DNA of 64,000 nucleotides from Gammaproteobacteria bacterium HGW-Gammaproteobacteria-11 (GCA_002840055.1 PGZJ01000002.1:1-64000); one strand, 5' to 3'. Positions 54,956 to 64,000 are shown, numbered from the stretch's first letter. The notes: a model not told the origin generated them from the letters alone. Program-made: numbers and translations.

Positions 54956-57900
54956 TCAATGCAGCTGGATATAGCGGCTGATCAGCGCCCGTAGCGCCGC
55001 CGGTTTGACCGGCTTGGGCAGATAATCCAGGCCGGCCTGGCGGATGGCGGTGATCAGTTCGCTGCGGCCATCGGCACTGATCACCACACCCGGCAGCGCG
55101 TCACCCAGTTGAGCGCGCAGCCAGTGCATCAGCTCGACCCCGGTATCGCCGTCGTCCAGATGGTAATCAACCAGCACCAGTTGCGGCTGGAAGCCCTGGG
55201 CCAGTACCTGGGCGACCTCGTTGCGATCACGGGCCACCGCGACGCTGCATTGCCAGCGGCTGAGCAGGCTCTGCATGCCAGTGAGGATGGTCGCTTCGTT
55301 ATCGATACACAACACCTGCGCGCCGCTGACCACCGGACTGACCAGCACCGGCTGCACCTCGGGGCGATTATCCCTGAGCTGGGCCAGCGGTACGGTGACG
55401 CTGAACACACTGCCGCGCCCCGGCCAGGAGCGCACGGCCAGTTCGTGGCCGAGTACCCGGCACAGACCATCGGCAATCGCCAGACCCAGACCCAGGCCCT
55501 TTTCCGCCTGGGTGTTGTGGCTGTCCAGACGCTGGAACTCCTCGAAGATCACCTGCAACTTGTCGGCGGCGATACCCGGACCACGATCCCAGACTTCGAT
55601 ACGGACCTTGTTGCCACAGCGGCGCACACCGAGCACTACGCGGGCGTCTCCGGCATAGCGGAAGGCATTGGTCATGAAGTTCTGCAGCACCCGGCGCAGC
55701 AAGCGCAGATCACTGCGCACCCGCAGACGGCTACCGTGCACGTGCAGATCGACGCCCTGCTCCACCGCCATGGCACCGAGTTCGATACGCAGCGGGTCGA
55801 CCAGTTCGTTCAGGGCAAAGTCGCTCCACTCCGGGCTGATGCGGCCGGCCTCCAGGCGCGAGATATCCAGCAGATCGGAAATCAGATCCTCGGCCGAGCG
55901 CAGTGAGGTATCCAGATGGCCAAGCAGTTCCTGCACTTCGGCCGGCAGATTGGTCTGGTGCGAGAGCGCTGCCGAGAACAGGCGCGCGGCGTTCATCGGT
56001 TGCATCAGGTCATGGCTGACGGCGGTCAGAAAGCGCGTTTGCGATTTGCTCGCGCGCTCGGTTTCGGCCTTGGCCTGGATCAGCGCCTGGTTCAGCGCCG
56101 ACAACTCGCGTGTGCGCTCCTCGACCCGCTGCTCCAGCCCTTCGTTGGATTCCTTGAGCGCCTGTTCGGCATGCCGGAAGGCGGTAATGTCGGTGAAGCT
56201 CATGACAAAGCCGCCGCCGGGCATCGGGTTGCCGATGATCTCGATCACCTGACCGCTGGGGAATAGCCGCTCAGAGCGGTGCGCGGTGCCCTGGCGCATC
56301 CAGGTGATGCGCTTGTCGACATGACCCTGCGGATCACCGGGGCCACAGAGGCCACGCTGGGCGTTGTACAGAATCAGTTCGGCAATCGGCCGGCCAATGC
56401 TGATCAGGCTCTCGGGGTACTCGAACATGTCCAGATAACGGCGGTTCCAGGCCACCAGCCGGAGTTCCTTGTCGACCACGCTGATGCCCTGGGTGATGTT
56501 CTCGATGGCGCCCTGCAGCAGACCACGGTTGAACTGCAATACCTCGGAGGCCTCATCGACAATGCGCACCACATCGTCAAACTGCATGTCGCGGCCTTCA
56601 ATCGCGGCCTTGACCACTACCCGCGCCGAGGAGGCACCGAGCACCCCGGCGAGCAGGCGTTCGGTATGGGTGATCCAAGCGCTGCTGGCGATCTGCGAGC
56701 TGGCCAGGCTGCCACCCTGGGACAACGCCAGCCGTTCAAAGCTCTGCTGCGCGCGCTCCTCACCCACAAAACGGCCAGCCAGCGCCAGCAGATCCTCGAC
56801 CGTGACACGCAGCAGGGCGCGACTGGGGCCGTCATCCCACTGGTTGGTATCCTGACTGACAAAACGGCTGGCCTGCCAATGCTCGAGTACCCGCGTACGG
56901 CTCAGCAGCGACACCAACATAAACACCAGACTGTTGCCGAGCAGCGCCAGCAGACTGGCCAGTGTCAGGCTGTCGATCGGCAAACCGAACGAGCCACCAT
57001 AGAGCGCACCAAGCAGCGGCAGGTGCATGACCTGCCAACCCAGCAAAGGCAGGATCAGCAGGTAGAACCACAAGCCGGCGCCCACCGCCAGACCGGCAAA
57101 CACACCGCTGCGATTGGCCTGCTTCCAGAACAGTGCGCCAAACATGGCCGGTGCCAGCTGGGCGATGGCGGCAAAGGCAATCTGGCCGATGCTGGCCAGA
57201 CTGCCGGCCGAACCAATCACCCGGTAAACCACATAGGCCAGCAGCAGAATCACCAGAATACTGGTGCGCCGCACATTCAGCAGCAGGCCACGAAACTCGG
57301 CATAAGTGCGCTCGGGGCGGCCCTTCTTGCGCAGTAGCAGCGGCAGCACCACATCGTTGGAGACCATGGTACTCAGGGCGATGGCGGCGACAATCACCAT
57401 GCCGGTGGCCGCCGAGGCGCCACCGATAAAGGCCAGCAGCGCCAGCACCGGGCGGCCTTCCAACAGCGGCAGACTGATCACATAGGAGTCGGCCGAGACC
57501 GTCGGCCCAAGGGAAATCTGCCCGGCCAGACTGATGGGAATAACAAACAGACCGGCCAGAATCAGATAGGCCGGAAAGACCCAACGCGCCAGCCGCAGAT
57601 CGCCGGGCTCGATGTTCTCCACCACGGCAACCTGGAACTGCCGGGGCAAACAGAGAAAAGCCAGAATGGCGATAAAGGACTGGAACAGCAGGTTGGTAAA
57701 CAGCGTATCGCGCTGCCAGTAGTCGTACATCGCCGGGCTGTTGGTGGCCCGTTCAATCAGATCGCCCACACCACCAAACAGACCGAAGGTAACAAAGGCG
57801 CCGACCGCCAGAAAGGCCAGCAGCTTGACCAGCGACTCGAAGGCAATCGCCAGCATCATGCCGCGGTGGTGTTCGGTGGCATCCAGACTGCGGGTACCAA

Positions 57901-58441
57901 AGAGGATGGTGAACAGCGCCAGTACCAGGGTCACCACCAGCGCGGTGTCATCCGGTGCCGAACTCTCGGCGATGGCCACGCCCTCGGAGACCAGCGGCGT
58001 ACTCAGCAGGGTGTAACCCAGCACGATGCCCTTGAGCTGCAGGGCGATATAGGGCAACACGCTGACCAGGCAGAGCAGGCTGACGGCTACCGCCAGGCCC
58101 TGGGACTTGCCATAGCGCGAGGCAATAAAGTCGGCAATCGAGGTGATGTTTTCCTGCTTGCTGATGGCGATCATGCGCGCATACAGGCGCCAGCCGAACA
58201 GGAACAGCAGCACCGGGCCAATATAGATGGGCAGAAAGCCCCAAATCTGGTCGGCGGCCATGCCGACCGCGCCAAAGAAGGTCCAGCTGGTACACCAGAC
58301 CGCCAGCGACAGGCTATAGACCCAGACGCGCAGGCGCGGGCCAAACTCGCCGGGCTGGCGATCACCCCAGAAGGCAATGGCAAACAGCAGGGCCATGTAC
58401 AGCAGAAAGGTCGAGGCAACCAGCGCGCCGGATAGGATCAT
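54956..58441 (-). CDS. Transporter-fused hybrid sensor kinase, CrbS/MxtR-like
   Basis: 1161 residues. A SSSF (PutP/SLC5-type) transporter of about 13 helices covers 1-500, with a PAS domain around 650-780. The histidine kinase core has RFLTAVSHDLMQPMNAARLF (phosphoacceptor H), DRGPGIAADKLQVIFEEFQR and the GLGLAIADGL loop. A C-terminal receiver domain has LVLVDYHLDDGDTGVELM with its phosphoacceptor aspartate. It matches the CrbS/MxtR family, which senses acetate status and activates acs through CrbR/ErdR. The partner is encoded two genes upstream in the same operon. An alternative start at 58480 lacks support. Confidence 0.9.
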   Translation of the reverse strand: MILSGALVASTFLLYMALLFAIAFWGDRQPGEFGPRLRVWVYSLSLAVWCTSWTFFGAVGMAADQIWGFLPIYIGPVLLFLFGWRLYARMIAISKQENITSIADFIASRYGKSQGLAVAVSLLCLVSVLPYIALQLKGIVLGYTLLSTPLVSEGVAIAESSAPDDTALVVTLVLALFTILFGTRSLDATEHHRGMMLAIAFESLVKLLAFLAVGAFVTFGLFGGVGDLIERATNSPAMYDYWQRDTLFTNLLFQSFIAILAFLCLPRQFQVAVVENIEPGDLRLARWVFPAYLILAGLFVIPISLAGQISLGPTVSADSYVISLPLLEGRPVLALLAFIGGASAATGMVIVAAIALSTMVSNDVVLPLLLRKKGRPERTYAEFRGLLLNVRRTSILVILLLAYVVYRVIGSAGSLASIGQIAFAAIAQLAPAMFGALFWKQANRSGVFAGLAVGAGLWFYLLILPLLGWQVMHLPLLGALYGGSFGLPIDSLTLASLLALLGNSLVFMLVSLLSRTRVLEHWQASRFVSQDTNQWDDGPSRALLRVTVEDLLALAGRFVGEERAQQSFERLALSQGGSLASSQIASSAWITHTERLLAGVLGASSARVVVKAAIEGRDMQFDDVVRIVDEASEVLQFNRGLLQGAIENITQGISVVDKELRLVAWNRRYLDMFEYPESLISIGRPIAELILYNAQRGLCGPGDPQGHVDKRITWMRQGTAHRSERLFPSGQVIEIIGNPMPGGGFVMSFTDITAFRHAEQALKESNEGLEQRVEERTRELSALNQALIQAKAETERASKSQTRFLTAVSHDLMQPMNAARLFSAALSHQTNLPAEVQELLGHLDTSLRSAEDLISDLLDISRLEAGRISPEWSDFALNELVDPLRIELGAMAVEQGVDLHVHGSRLRVRSDLRLLRRVLQNFMTNAFRYAGDARVVLGVRRCGNKVRIEVWDRGPGIAADKLQVIFEEFQRLDSHNTQAEKGLGLGLAIADGLCRVLGHELAVRSWPGRGSVFSVTVPLAQLRDNRPEVQPVLVSPVVSGAQVLCIDNEATILTGMQSLLSRWQCSVAVARDRNEVAQVLAQGFQPQLVLVDYHLDDGDTGVELMHWLRAQLGDALPGVVISADGRSELITAIRQAGLDYLPKPVKPAALRALISRYIQLH

Positions 58442-58516
58442 GGGGCAATCAGTCCATGGGGTGATTCGACAGTCTGGCACTGCCTCGGGCGTTTGCCCAG
58501 CAGGCGGCTCTGCGAC

Positions 58517-58897
58517 TTAAGTCGTAAAGGCGCCCAGCAGCACCAGGCTCCAGACCACGGCAATGCACAGCAGACCAATCATCTGCGCGGCGCTGCCCAT
58601 ATCCTTGGCCGCGCCTGATAATGGGTGTCGCTCCATGGAGATGCGATCCACCGCCGCCTCGATGGCCGAGTTCAACAGTTCGATGATCAGCGACAGCAGC
58701 ACCACACCAATCAGCAGGGCCTTGGCCTGATAGCCGACCGGCAACAGAATGGCCACCGGGATCAGCACCAGAGCCAACCAGACCAGCTGGCGGAAGGCCG
58801 CTTCGCCACGGTAGGCGGTTTTCAGTCCATTCAGGGAATAGCCTGCTGCATTGATGATCCGGCGTACGCCGGTTGCACCCTTGAAGGAATCGCTCAT
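58517..58897 (-). CDS. dgkA: Diacylglycerol kinase
   Basis: 126 residues with three membrane helices, the usual DgkA size. Motifs include INAAGYSLNGLKTAYRGEAAFRQLVW, and IIELLNSAIEAAVDRIS with the catalytic glutamate. It phosphorylates diacylglycerol to phosphatidic acid in membrane lipid recycling. GAGG lies before the ATG. It sits 13 bp after the ErdR-like gene and 75 bp before the kinase gene. Confidence 0.95.
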   Translation of the reverse strand: MSDSFKGATGVRRIINAAGYSLNGLKTAYRGEAAFRQLVWLALVLIPVAILLPVGYQAKALLIGVVLLSLIIELLNSAIEAAVDRISMERHPLSGAAKDMGSAAQMIGLLCIAVVWSLVLLGAFTT

Positions 58898-58910
58898 GTG
58901 TTCAGAGACC

Positions 58911-59567
58911 TCAATGACCCGCTTGGGTCAACTCCATATGTTGCAGCACCAGCGCCGCCTGGGTGCGGGTACGCACGCCGAGCTTGCGGAAAATGGCTGT
59001 GACGTGCGCCTTAACCGTGGCTTCGGAGACCGACAGTTCATAGGCAATCTGTTTGTTCAGCAGGCCGTCGCAGACCATGGTCAGCACGCGGAACTGCTGC
59101 GGGGTAAGACTGGCCAGCTGAGCACTGATGTGCTTTTCCTGGTCCGACAGGGGGCCGCTGTCGGCGGCGGTATCCGGCCAACTGACGCCACCTTCCAATA
59201 CCGTCTGCACCGCCTGCTGGATGCCCTCAAGGCTGGAGGACTTGGGAATGAAGCCGCTGGCACCGAAGTCCCGCGCACGCGCTACCACGGATTGTTCTTC
59301 CTGTGCGGAAACCACCACGACCGGTAACTGCGGATACTGACCGCGCAACAGCACCAGTCCGGAAAAACCGTAAGCGCCCGGCATATTCAGGTCGAGCAGC
59401 ACCAGATCCCAGTCAGCACGCTGCTCAAGGCAAGTTTGCAGCTCGGCAATGCTGCCGACTTCGGTCAGATTGAGTTCTGCATCCGCGGCACTGACCAGCG
59501 CCTGGCGCAGGGCACTGCGAAATAGCGGATGATCGTCGGCAATCAAAATGTCATAGGTTTGACCCAT
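58911..59567 (-). CDS. erdR: LuxR-family response regulator, ErdR/CrbR-like
   Basis: 218 residues. The receiver domain has DILIADDHPLFRSALRQAL and the phosphoacceptor aspartate in DLVLLDLNMPGAYG. The C-terminal LuxR-type helix-turn-helix is LTPQQFRVLTMVCDGLLNKQIAYELSVSEATVKAHVTAIFRK. In Pseudomonas, ErdR/CrbR activates acetyl-CoA synthetase genes with MxtR/CrbS. Here that kinase lies two genes downstream. ATG 59567 is preferred over the in-frame TTG at 59582. Gene name by family similarity. Confidence 0.9.
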   Translation of the reverse strand: MGQTYDILIADDHPLFRSALRQALVSAADAELNLTEVGSIAELQTCLEQRADWDLVLLDLNMPGAYGFSGLVLLRGQYPQLPVVVVSAQEEQSVVARARDFGASGFIPKSSSLEGIQQAVQTVLEGGVSWPDTAADSGPLSDQEKHISAQLASLTPQQFRVLTMVCDGLLNKQIAYELSVSEATVKAHVTAIFRKLGVRTRTQAALVLQHMELTQAGH

Positions 59568-59748
59568 GCCCGGTATTCCCAAGGTGAGGTGTTATTGTTA
59601 TGCGACCCGTCACAGCAGGTGAAGCCTGCCACCCGCTGCCCAGCCAGTCAATTCAAAGCTGCTGCTGAAAAGCACTGGGCAACTGTATCTGTCGTCTTGT
59701 CTGATCAACATCCATACTTGTCTGCCCATTTTGCTCCGAGCCTGCCCG

Positions 59749-60678
59749 ATGAACACCCGTGCTTACCGCGCCGATCTGTTGATGCTGCTGACCGCCCTGA
59801 TCTGGGGGACCACCTTTGTTGCCCAGAGCAAGGGTATGGAATATGTCGGCCCTTTCCTCTATACCGGCTTGCGCTTTGCTCTGGGTGCACTGGTGGTACT
59901 GCCACTGGTGCTACTCGCCAGCGCACCGGGCAAATCAGCGCAACGGCGTTTCAGCAAGCCCATGCTGCTCGGTAGCCTGTTACTGGGCCTGGTCCTGACC
60001 CTGGGCATCAACCTGCAACAGATCGGCCTGATGTTTACCACGGTGACCAACTCGGGCTTTATCACCGGTCTCTATGTGATCCTGGTACCGATCTTTGGCC
60101 TGTTCATTGGCATGCGTACCGGCATGGGCACCTGGCTTGGCGCCGTTCTGGCCCTGATCGGTATGCTGCTGCTGAGCGTCAATACCGACTTCACCGTGGC
60201 ACCCGGTGACTGGCTGCAACTGATCGGCGCCTGTTGCTGGGCCGTGCATGTGCTGCTGGTCAGCGCCCTGGCCAGCCGCTATGACCCGGTGCGTGTGGCC
60301 TTTATGCAGTTTGTCGTCTGCGCCGTGATCAGTCTGGCCTTGGCATTGGTGTTCGAGGAGATCCAGTACGAAGCCATACTGCTGGCCGGGCCTGCGATTC
60401 TGTATGGCGGCCTGTTGGCCGTGGGTATTGCCTTCACCCTGCAGGTGGTGGCGCAGAAGCATGCGATTGCCTCGCACGCGGCGGTGATTCTGAGTCTGGA
60501 GGCAGTGTTTGCGGCGCTGGCGGGCTGGTTGCTGCTGAATGAAAGCCTGAGTCTGCGCGGCTTTATCGGCTGCTGCCTGATGCTTGGCGGCATGTTGATT
60601 GCGCAGCTGGTGCCTATTTATCTGCAGCGCCGTCAGGCGCTGGTGGCGGTGCAACAGGAACCGGCCGGACATCACTGA
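59749..60678 (+). CDS. DMT superfamily (EamA) transporter
   Basis: 309 residues, ten membrane helices, two EamA repeats. It starts DLLMLLTALIWGTTFVAQSKG, with the second repeat at WLQLIGACCWAVHVLLVSALASRYDP. The substrate is unknown. It runs convergent with the DTW-domain gene, and the two 3' ends overlap by 65 bp, which is a long overlap for two real genes. Confidence 0.9.
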   Translation: MNTRAYRADLLMLLTALIWGTTFVAQSKGMEYVGPFLYTGLRFALGALVVLPLVLLASAPGKSAQRRFSKPMLLGSLLLGLVLTLGINLQQIGLMFTTVTNSGFITGLYVILVPIFGLFIGMRTGMGTWLGAVLALIGMLLLSVNTDFTVAPGDWLQLIGACCWAVHVLLVSALASRYDPVRVAFMQFVVCAVISLALALVFEEIQYEAILLAGPAILYGGLLAVGIAFTLQVVAQKHAIASHAAVILSLEAVFAALAGWLLLNESLSLRGFIGCCLMLGGMLIAQLVPIYLQRRQALVAVQQEPAGHH

Positions 60679-61411
60679 GATCGCGGCCAAAGTGCGAGGC
60701 CAGCCGCTGCCGCGCAGGCAGGCTCAGATCAACCGGAATGCGCAGCTTTGATGCCAGATAGGCATCGGTAAAGATATCAAAGTAATCCCCCAGCAAACCG
60801 GCGGCCTGCTGCTCGCCGGCCAGCCCGATACAGGCCGCGGCCACCTCCACGGTGCACAGATGCTCTTCCCGCGCCGAGCGGCGCAAACGATACCGCGACA
60901 GTTGCTCCGGGTGCAGGCTGAGGACCGGCAAACCGGCCAGCCAGGGACTCTTGCGAAACATCTTGCGCGCCTGGGTCCAGGTCGCATCCAGCACAATCAA
61001 CAGCGGCCTGCGACCGGGTGTAATCGGGACCGCGGTCAGTACCTGTTGCTCGGTAGACGCGTACTCAGCGGGGAACACCACCATGGGCTGCCAGGCCGGA
61101 TCAGCCAGCAGGTTCAACAGGGCCGGATCGGTCTCGGTACGTGACCAGACAAAGGCAAAGGTATCGGCCACGGTCTCGGCAATCAGACGCCCGGTATTGG
61201 TCGGTTTGAGTGGTTCCAGGCTGTGCATGATCAGACAGAATCCGACCCGGGTTTGCAGGGCGGGTTGCCAGCCACACAGACAGGCATGGGGCGCCAGCAG
61301 GCACGCGGGGCAGCGTTGCATAAAGGAACCACGCGCCTTGAAGGGTCGGGTCGATGCGGCCTTGAGTTGGCGTCTGAGCTGATTGACCGCATGTTCGCTG
61401 GGGATGGACAA
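60614..61411 (-). CDS. DTW-domain tRNA aminocarboxypropyltransferase
   Basis: 265 residues. It has cysteine pairs for zinc (CPACLLAPHACLC), then IMHSLEPLKPTNTGRLI and the DTW-type motif VLDATWTQARKMFRKSPW (D-A-T-W). DTW proteins (TapT-like) modify tRNA uridine with the aminocarboxypropyl group of SAM. The start is TTG at 61411, behind AGGTGCCCC. Its C-terminal tail, rich in proline, overlaps the DMT gene end. Confidence 0.87.
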   Translation of the reverse strand: MSIPSEHAVNQLRRQLKAASTRPFKARGSFMQRCPACLLAPHACLCGWQPALQTRVGFCLIMHSLEPLKPTNTGRLIAETVADTFAFVWSRTETDPALLNLLADPAWQPMVVFPAEYASTEQQVLTAVPITPGRRPLLIVLDATWTQARKMFRKSPWLAGLPVLSLHPEQLSRYRLRRSAREEHLCTVEVAAACIGLAGEQQAAGLLGDYFDIFTDAYLASKLRIPVDLSLPARQRLASHFGRDLSDVRPVPVAPPPAPDGAADK

Positions 61412-61554
61412 AGGGGCACCTGCTATTGATCCGGATCACAACGGCTGGCGGCATTCTGCCATACTTTGTCATCAATTATTCACCTCGTGCCGAACCAGTC
61501 TGATTGTCCGGGGTCGAAAGCCCTGTACACCCAAACTACCCCGGAGTTGCTGTT

Positions 61555-61953
61555 ATGCGCTGGCTAATCATGTTGTTTGCAATCTCTATCGCGCTGCCCT
61601 CCCAGGCCATTTCCCTGCGCGAGACACGCCTGCAGGAAACCTTGAAAGAGGTGGCCGAAAAAAGTAGCGAAGGCACACCCAGGGCCATGAATGATGACAT
61701 TACCGATGAGGGATTCAGCGCCAATGGCAGTGAGCTGATCAATCATTTGTCTGTCACCTCTGACTATGCCTCCCAGTTGCAGCGCGATCCGATTCTGGTG
61801 CGCAGTCAATTACAGGCCAGTGTCTGTGCTGATCAACGTTTTCGCCGCTTGATGGATATGGGCGCGACCCTGACCTACCACTTCGTCATCAATCAAAGCG
61901 ATACGCCGGTTTTGACCCAAAGCTTTGTCTCAGATCACTGTCAGTCTTTGTAG
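61555..61953 (+). CDS. Small exported protein, unknown function
   Basis: 132 residues from ATG 61555, behind CCGGAGTTGCTGTT. A signal peptide (LIMLFAISIALPSQAIS) precedes a soluble region with helices (LRETRLQETLKEVAEKSSEG) and two conserved cysteines (VCADQRF and SDHCQSL) that may pair. It resembles small secreted proteins found at this place in Pseudomonas genomes; I cannot name the family. The next gene starts 66 bp later. Confidence 0.78.
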   Translation: MRWLIMLFAISIALPSQAISLRETRLQETLKEVAEKSSEGTPRAMNDDITDEGFSANGSELINHLSVTSDYASQLQRDPILVRSQLQASVCADQRFRRLMDMGATLTYHFVINQSDTPVLTQSFVSDHCQSL

Positions 61954-62019
61954 ATAACCTAGAATGTCAGACTGGACTCACCTTTGAGTCGATCTATCCG
62001 CCCTGCCCAAGGAGATTAA

Positions 62020-63423
62020 ATGGCCCTTCTGACATTTTTAGGTGCAACCCAGCAGGTCACCGGTTCCTGCTATCTGCTGGAGGCCAATGGTCGCAAGGTG
62101 CTGCTTGAGTGCGGCATGACCCAAGGCTTCCGCCGCGATGAAGAAAACAACCGCAACCACTTTCCCTTTGACCCAAGTAGCCTTGATGCTGTGGTCATCT
62201 CACATGCCCATCTGGATCATTCCGGTCTGTTGCCAAAGCTGGTCTCCGAGGGCTATCGCGGGCCGATCCATATGACCGCCGCCTGCGCCGAGTTACTGGA
62301 TCTGATGCTCAAGGACGCCGCCGGCCTGCAGGAACGTGATGCCGAGTGGGAAAACCGTTGGCGCCAGCGTTCCGGTAAACCGCTGGTCACGCCGCTCTAT
62401 ACCCTCAAGGATGTTGAGCGCACGCTGGAAATGCTCAGCCCGGTTGAGTACAACACCACGCTGGGGTTCAGCGAGGGTTTTGAGCTGTGCTTCCATGAGG
62501 CCGGACATATTCTCGGTTCGGCGATTGTTGAGATCACCATCCATGAAGCGCACAACCTGACACGCAAGCTGGTGTTTTCCGGCGACCTGGGCAATGACTG
62601 CTCGCCCCTGCTGCGTGACCCGGCTACCCTGGCTGAAGCAGACCTGGTTCTGCTGGAATCGACCTACGGTGACCGTGATCACCGCGCGCTGGATGACACG
62701 CTGGACGAGCTGAAACAGATTTTGCATGACGCCTGGAAAGGCGGCGGTAATGTGCTGATTCCGTCCTTTGCCGTGGGCCGTACCCAGGATCTGCTTTACT
62801 ACCTCGGCAAGTTTTACCAAGAGGGCGCGCTCAAGCAACAGGCGGTCTTCCTCGACAGCCCCATGGCGATTGCCGCAACGGCCATCTACGACCGTCACCG
62901 GCAGAATTTCAATCATGAACATCAGGATGAGATTGAAGGTAACGGTAAGGGCACACTGAAGAACTGGCTCCCTATTCTCAAATGCACCCAAACACCTGAA
63001 GAGTCGATGGCGATCAACCGCATCACTCAGGGCGCAATCATTATTGCCGGAGCCGGCATGTGCAATGGCGGGCGTATCGTGCACCACTTCAAGCACAACC
63101 TGTGGCGGGAGAACTGCCATGTCATCTTCCCCGGTTTTCAGGCCAAGGGCACCCTCGGTAGACGCCTGGTAGACGGCGAGAAGAACATACGCGTGATTCA
63201 TCAGAGTCTAGCAGTGAAAGCACAGCTACATACGCTCGGCGGCTTTTCTGCCCACGCAGGGCAGTCACAGCTGATCAACTGGCTCAAGCACTTCAAGCAC
63301 AGCCCGGAAATCTATCTGGTACATGGCGAACTGGAGAAGAGTCAGGCGCTGGCCGCTGCGATCAAGGATCAATTGGGTTGGTTGGCGAGTATTCCTGAGC
63401 CGCAAGAACAGATCGCCTTCTGA
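62020..63423 (+). CDS. MBL-fold beta-CASP hydrolase (RNA exonuclease type)
   Basis: 467 residues. A metallo-beta-lactamase domain (GATQQVTGSCYLLEANGRKVLLECGM, metal-binding ISHAHLDHSGLLPKL, HEAGHILGSAIVEI, FSGDLGND) is followed by a beta-CASP domain (VLLESTYGDRDHR, LIPSFAVGRTQDLLYYL, IIIAGAGMCNGGRIVHHFK) and the C-terminal metal motif GGFSAHAGQSQL. Such enzymes cleave RNA with zinc. ATG follows AAGGAGATTAA. It is convergent with recX. Confidence 0.93.
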   Translation: MALLTFLGATQQVTGSCYLLEANGRKVLLECGMTQGFRRDEENNRNHFPFDPSSLDAVVISHAHLDHSGLLPKLVSEGYRGPIHMTAACAELLDLMLKDAAGLQERDAEWENRWRQRSGKPLVTPLYTLKDVERTLEMLSPVEYNTTLGFSEGFELCFHEAGHILGSAIVEITIHEAHNLTRKLVFSGDLGNDCSPLLRDPATLAEADLVLLESTYGDRDHRALDDTLDELKQILHDAWKGGGNVLIPSFAVGRTQDLLYYLGKFYQEGALKQQAVFLDSPMAIAATAIYDRHRQNFNHEHQDEIEGNGKGTLKNWLPILKCTQTPEESMAINRITQGAIIIAGAGMCNGGRIVHHFKHNLWRENCHVIFPGFQAKGTLGRRLVDGEKNIRVIHQSLAVKAQLHTLGGFSAHAGQSQLINWLKHFKHSPEIYLVHGELEKSQALAAAIKDQLGWLASIPEPQEQIAF

Positions 63424-63495
63424 AACCAGGCGGTCTGAGCAGCAAGCTGACAGTCAAAAAGGAAACAGTACGGATGTCTGATGACCGGCTCTGGG

Positions 63496-63939
63496 TCAGT
63501 CGTCAGGCAGCCCGGCAAATCCCCGGTACTGCATGAAGCGCTGCTGCTTGCCGCGCTCTGCCAGATCACTGGCCAGGCCTTCGGGAAAGCGTTTGCTGAA
63601 CACCTCGTTGGCCAATGCCGCCCAATCACAGTGACTGCTGAGCAACGTGCGTTCAATCAGATTGTCGTGAACGCCGCGCTGACGCAATTCCTCGCGAAGA
63701 CGTAGCGGGCCGATACCGCGTTGATGCCGGGCATGTACATAGGCTTCGCAGAAACGTTCATCACTGAGCAGGCCCTGTTCCTCGAGCCGATCCAGTACCG
63801 CTTCTGTCTCCGCCCTGTCCGCACCCCGCTGATGCAGCTTGCGCTGCATCTCGCGACGACTGTGCTCGCGCCGGGCTATCAGGTCCAGCGCGCAGCATCT
63901 GATGGCATTGGCGCCATCAAGCTGGGTGCGGGTAAACAT
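63496..63939 (-). CDS. recX: RecX regulatory protein
   Basis: 147 residues of the three-helix-repeat RecX family (CALDLIARREHSRREMQRKL, GLLSDERFCEAYVHARHQRG, LREELRQRGVHDNLI). It blocks RecA filament extension. The ATG is 16 bp after the recA stop codon, and co-transcription with recA is usual. Confidence 0.95.
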   Translation of the reverse strand: MFTRTQLDGANAIRCCALDLIARREHSRREMQRKLHQRGADRAETEAVLDRLEEQGLLSDERFCEAYVHARHQRGIGPLRLREELRQRGVHDNLIERTLLSSHCDWAALANEVFSKRFPEGLASDLAERGKQQRFMQYRGFAGLPDD

Positions 63940-63955
63940 GCTTCAGACGCGCCGC

Positions 63956-64000
63956 TCAGGCGTCCAGGTCGGCGCCAACCTCGGCGCTGACCGCAGGATT
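63956..64000 (-). CDS. recA: RecA, C-terminal end (partial)
   Basis: The last 14 codons and TGA of recA read out at the window edge: residues NPAVSAEVGADLDA, the acidic tail typical of Pseudomonas RecA. The rest of the gene lies beyond position 64000. It is on the minus strand, upstream of recX. Identified by its position and tail only. Confidence 0.85.
   Translation of the reverse strand, partial: NPAVSAEVGADLDA

Overview
The window is about 60 % G+C outside two AT-rich patches. It looks like the chromosome of a gammaproteobacterium of the family Pseudomonadaceae. The protein set (PmpR-type YebC next to aspS, Hda with a DUF2066 protein, purM-purN-DUF3108, an OprD-type porin, and ErdR/DgkA/DTW/beta-CASP/RecX/RecA) matches Pseudomonas gene order as I remember it. 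A bifunctional glucosylglycerol-phosphate synthase/phosphatase points to a salt-adapted member, perhaps Halopseudomonas. The genus is an inference, not a sequence match.

Layout. 1-25 kb is mostly housekeeping: yebC-aspS, a Dps-like ferritin, a cold-shock-domain membrane protein, HIT-slyX, a porin, proS with a lipoprotein and a lytic transglycosylase, acylphosphatase, a TlpA-like lipoprotein, YihY, ArsC-WrbA-DUF2069, hda, purMN, a hydroxyacyl-CoA dehydrogenase, a BASS transporter with a divergent LysR regulator, and a solitary antitoxin-like gene under a 25-bp palindrome. 25.8-30.6 kb is a compatible-solute locus: a YcaD-like exporter overlaps the glucosylglycerol-phosphate synthase/phosphatase gene, and a divergent PAS-winged-helix regulator is preceded by a coupled 34-codon ORF. 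30.6-38.0 kb is a two-partner secretion operon (TpsB, 1610-residue TpsA) followed 19 bp later by a sulfotransferase gene, where HMW-type systems carry a modifying enzyme. 38.2-39.2 kb is AT-rich with a gene remnant and two small unknown genes. 39.4-41.6 kb encodes a short methyl-accepting protein and a separate NIT-domain protein behind a sigma-54-like promoter and a foldable leader ending in a terminator-like structure.

41.6-45.4 kb holds small membrane proteins with an HxlR regulator (two matching palindromic operators) and a TetR/DUF1295 pair flanked by a 21-bp direct repeat. 46.2-48.7 kb is AT-rich and carries unknown genes on the minus strand separated by two attC-like sites: a small integron-cassette cluster without an integrase in the window. 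Next to it are a CARB/RTG-type class A beta-lactamase gene and tRNA-Ser(GGA), which is followed by a run of six perfect hairpins.

50.6-64 kb returns to core genes: a crotonase, a YdjM-like hydrolase, an MFS transporter, AzlCD, and a three-gene unit of an ErdR/CrbR response regulator, DgkA and a CrbS/MxtR-like transporter-sensor kinase (probably the acetate-response two-component system, here linked). A DMT transporter, a DTW-domain tRNA-modifying enzyme, a beta-CASP hydrolase, recX and the last 14 codons of recA complete it.
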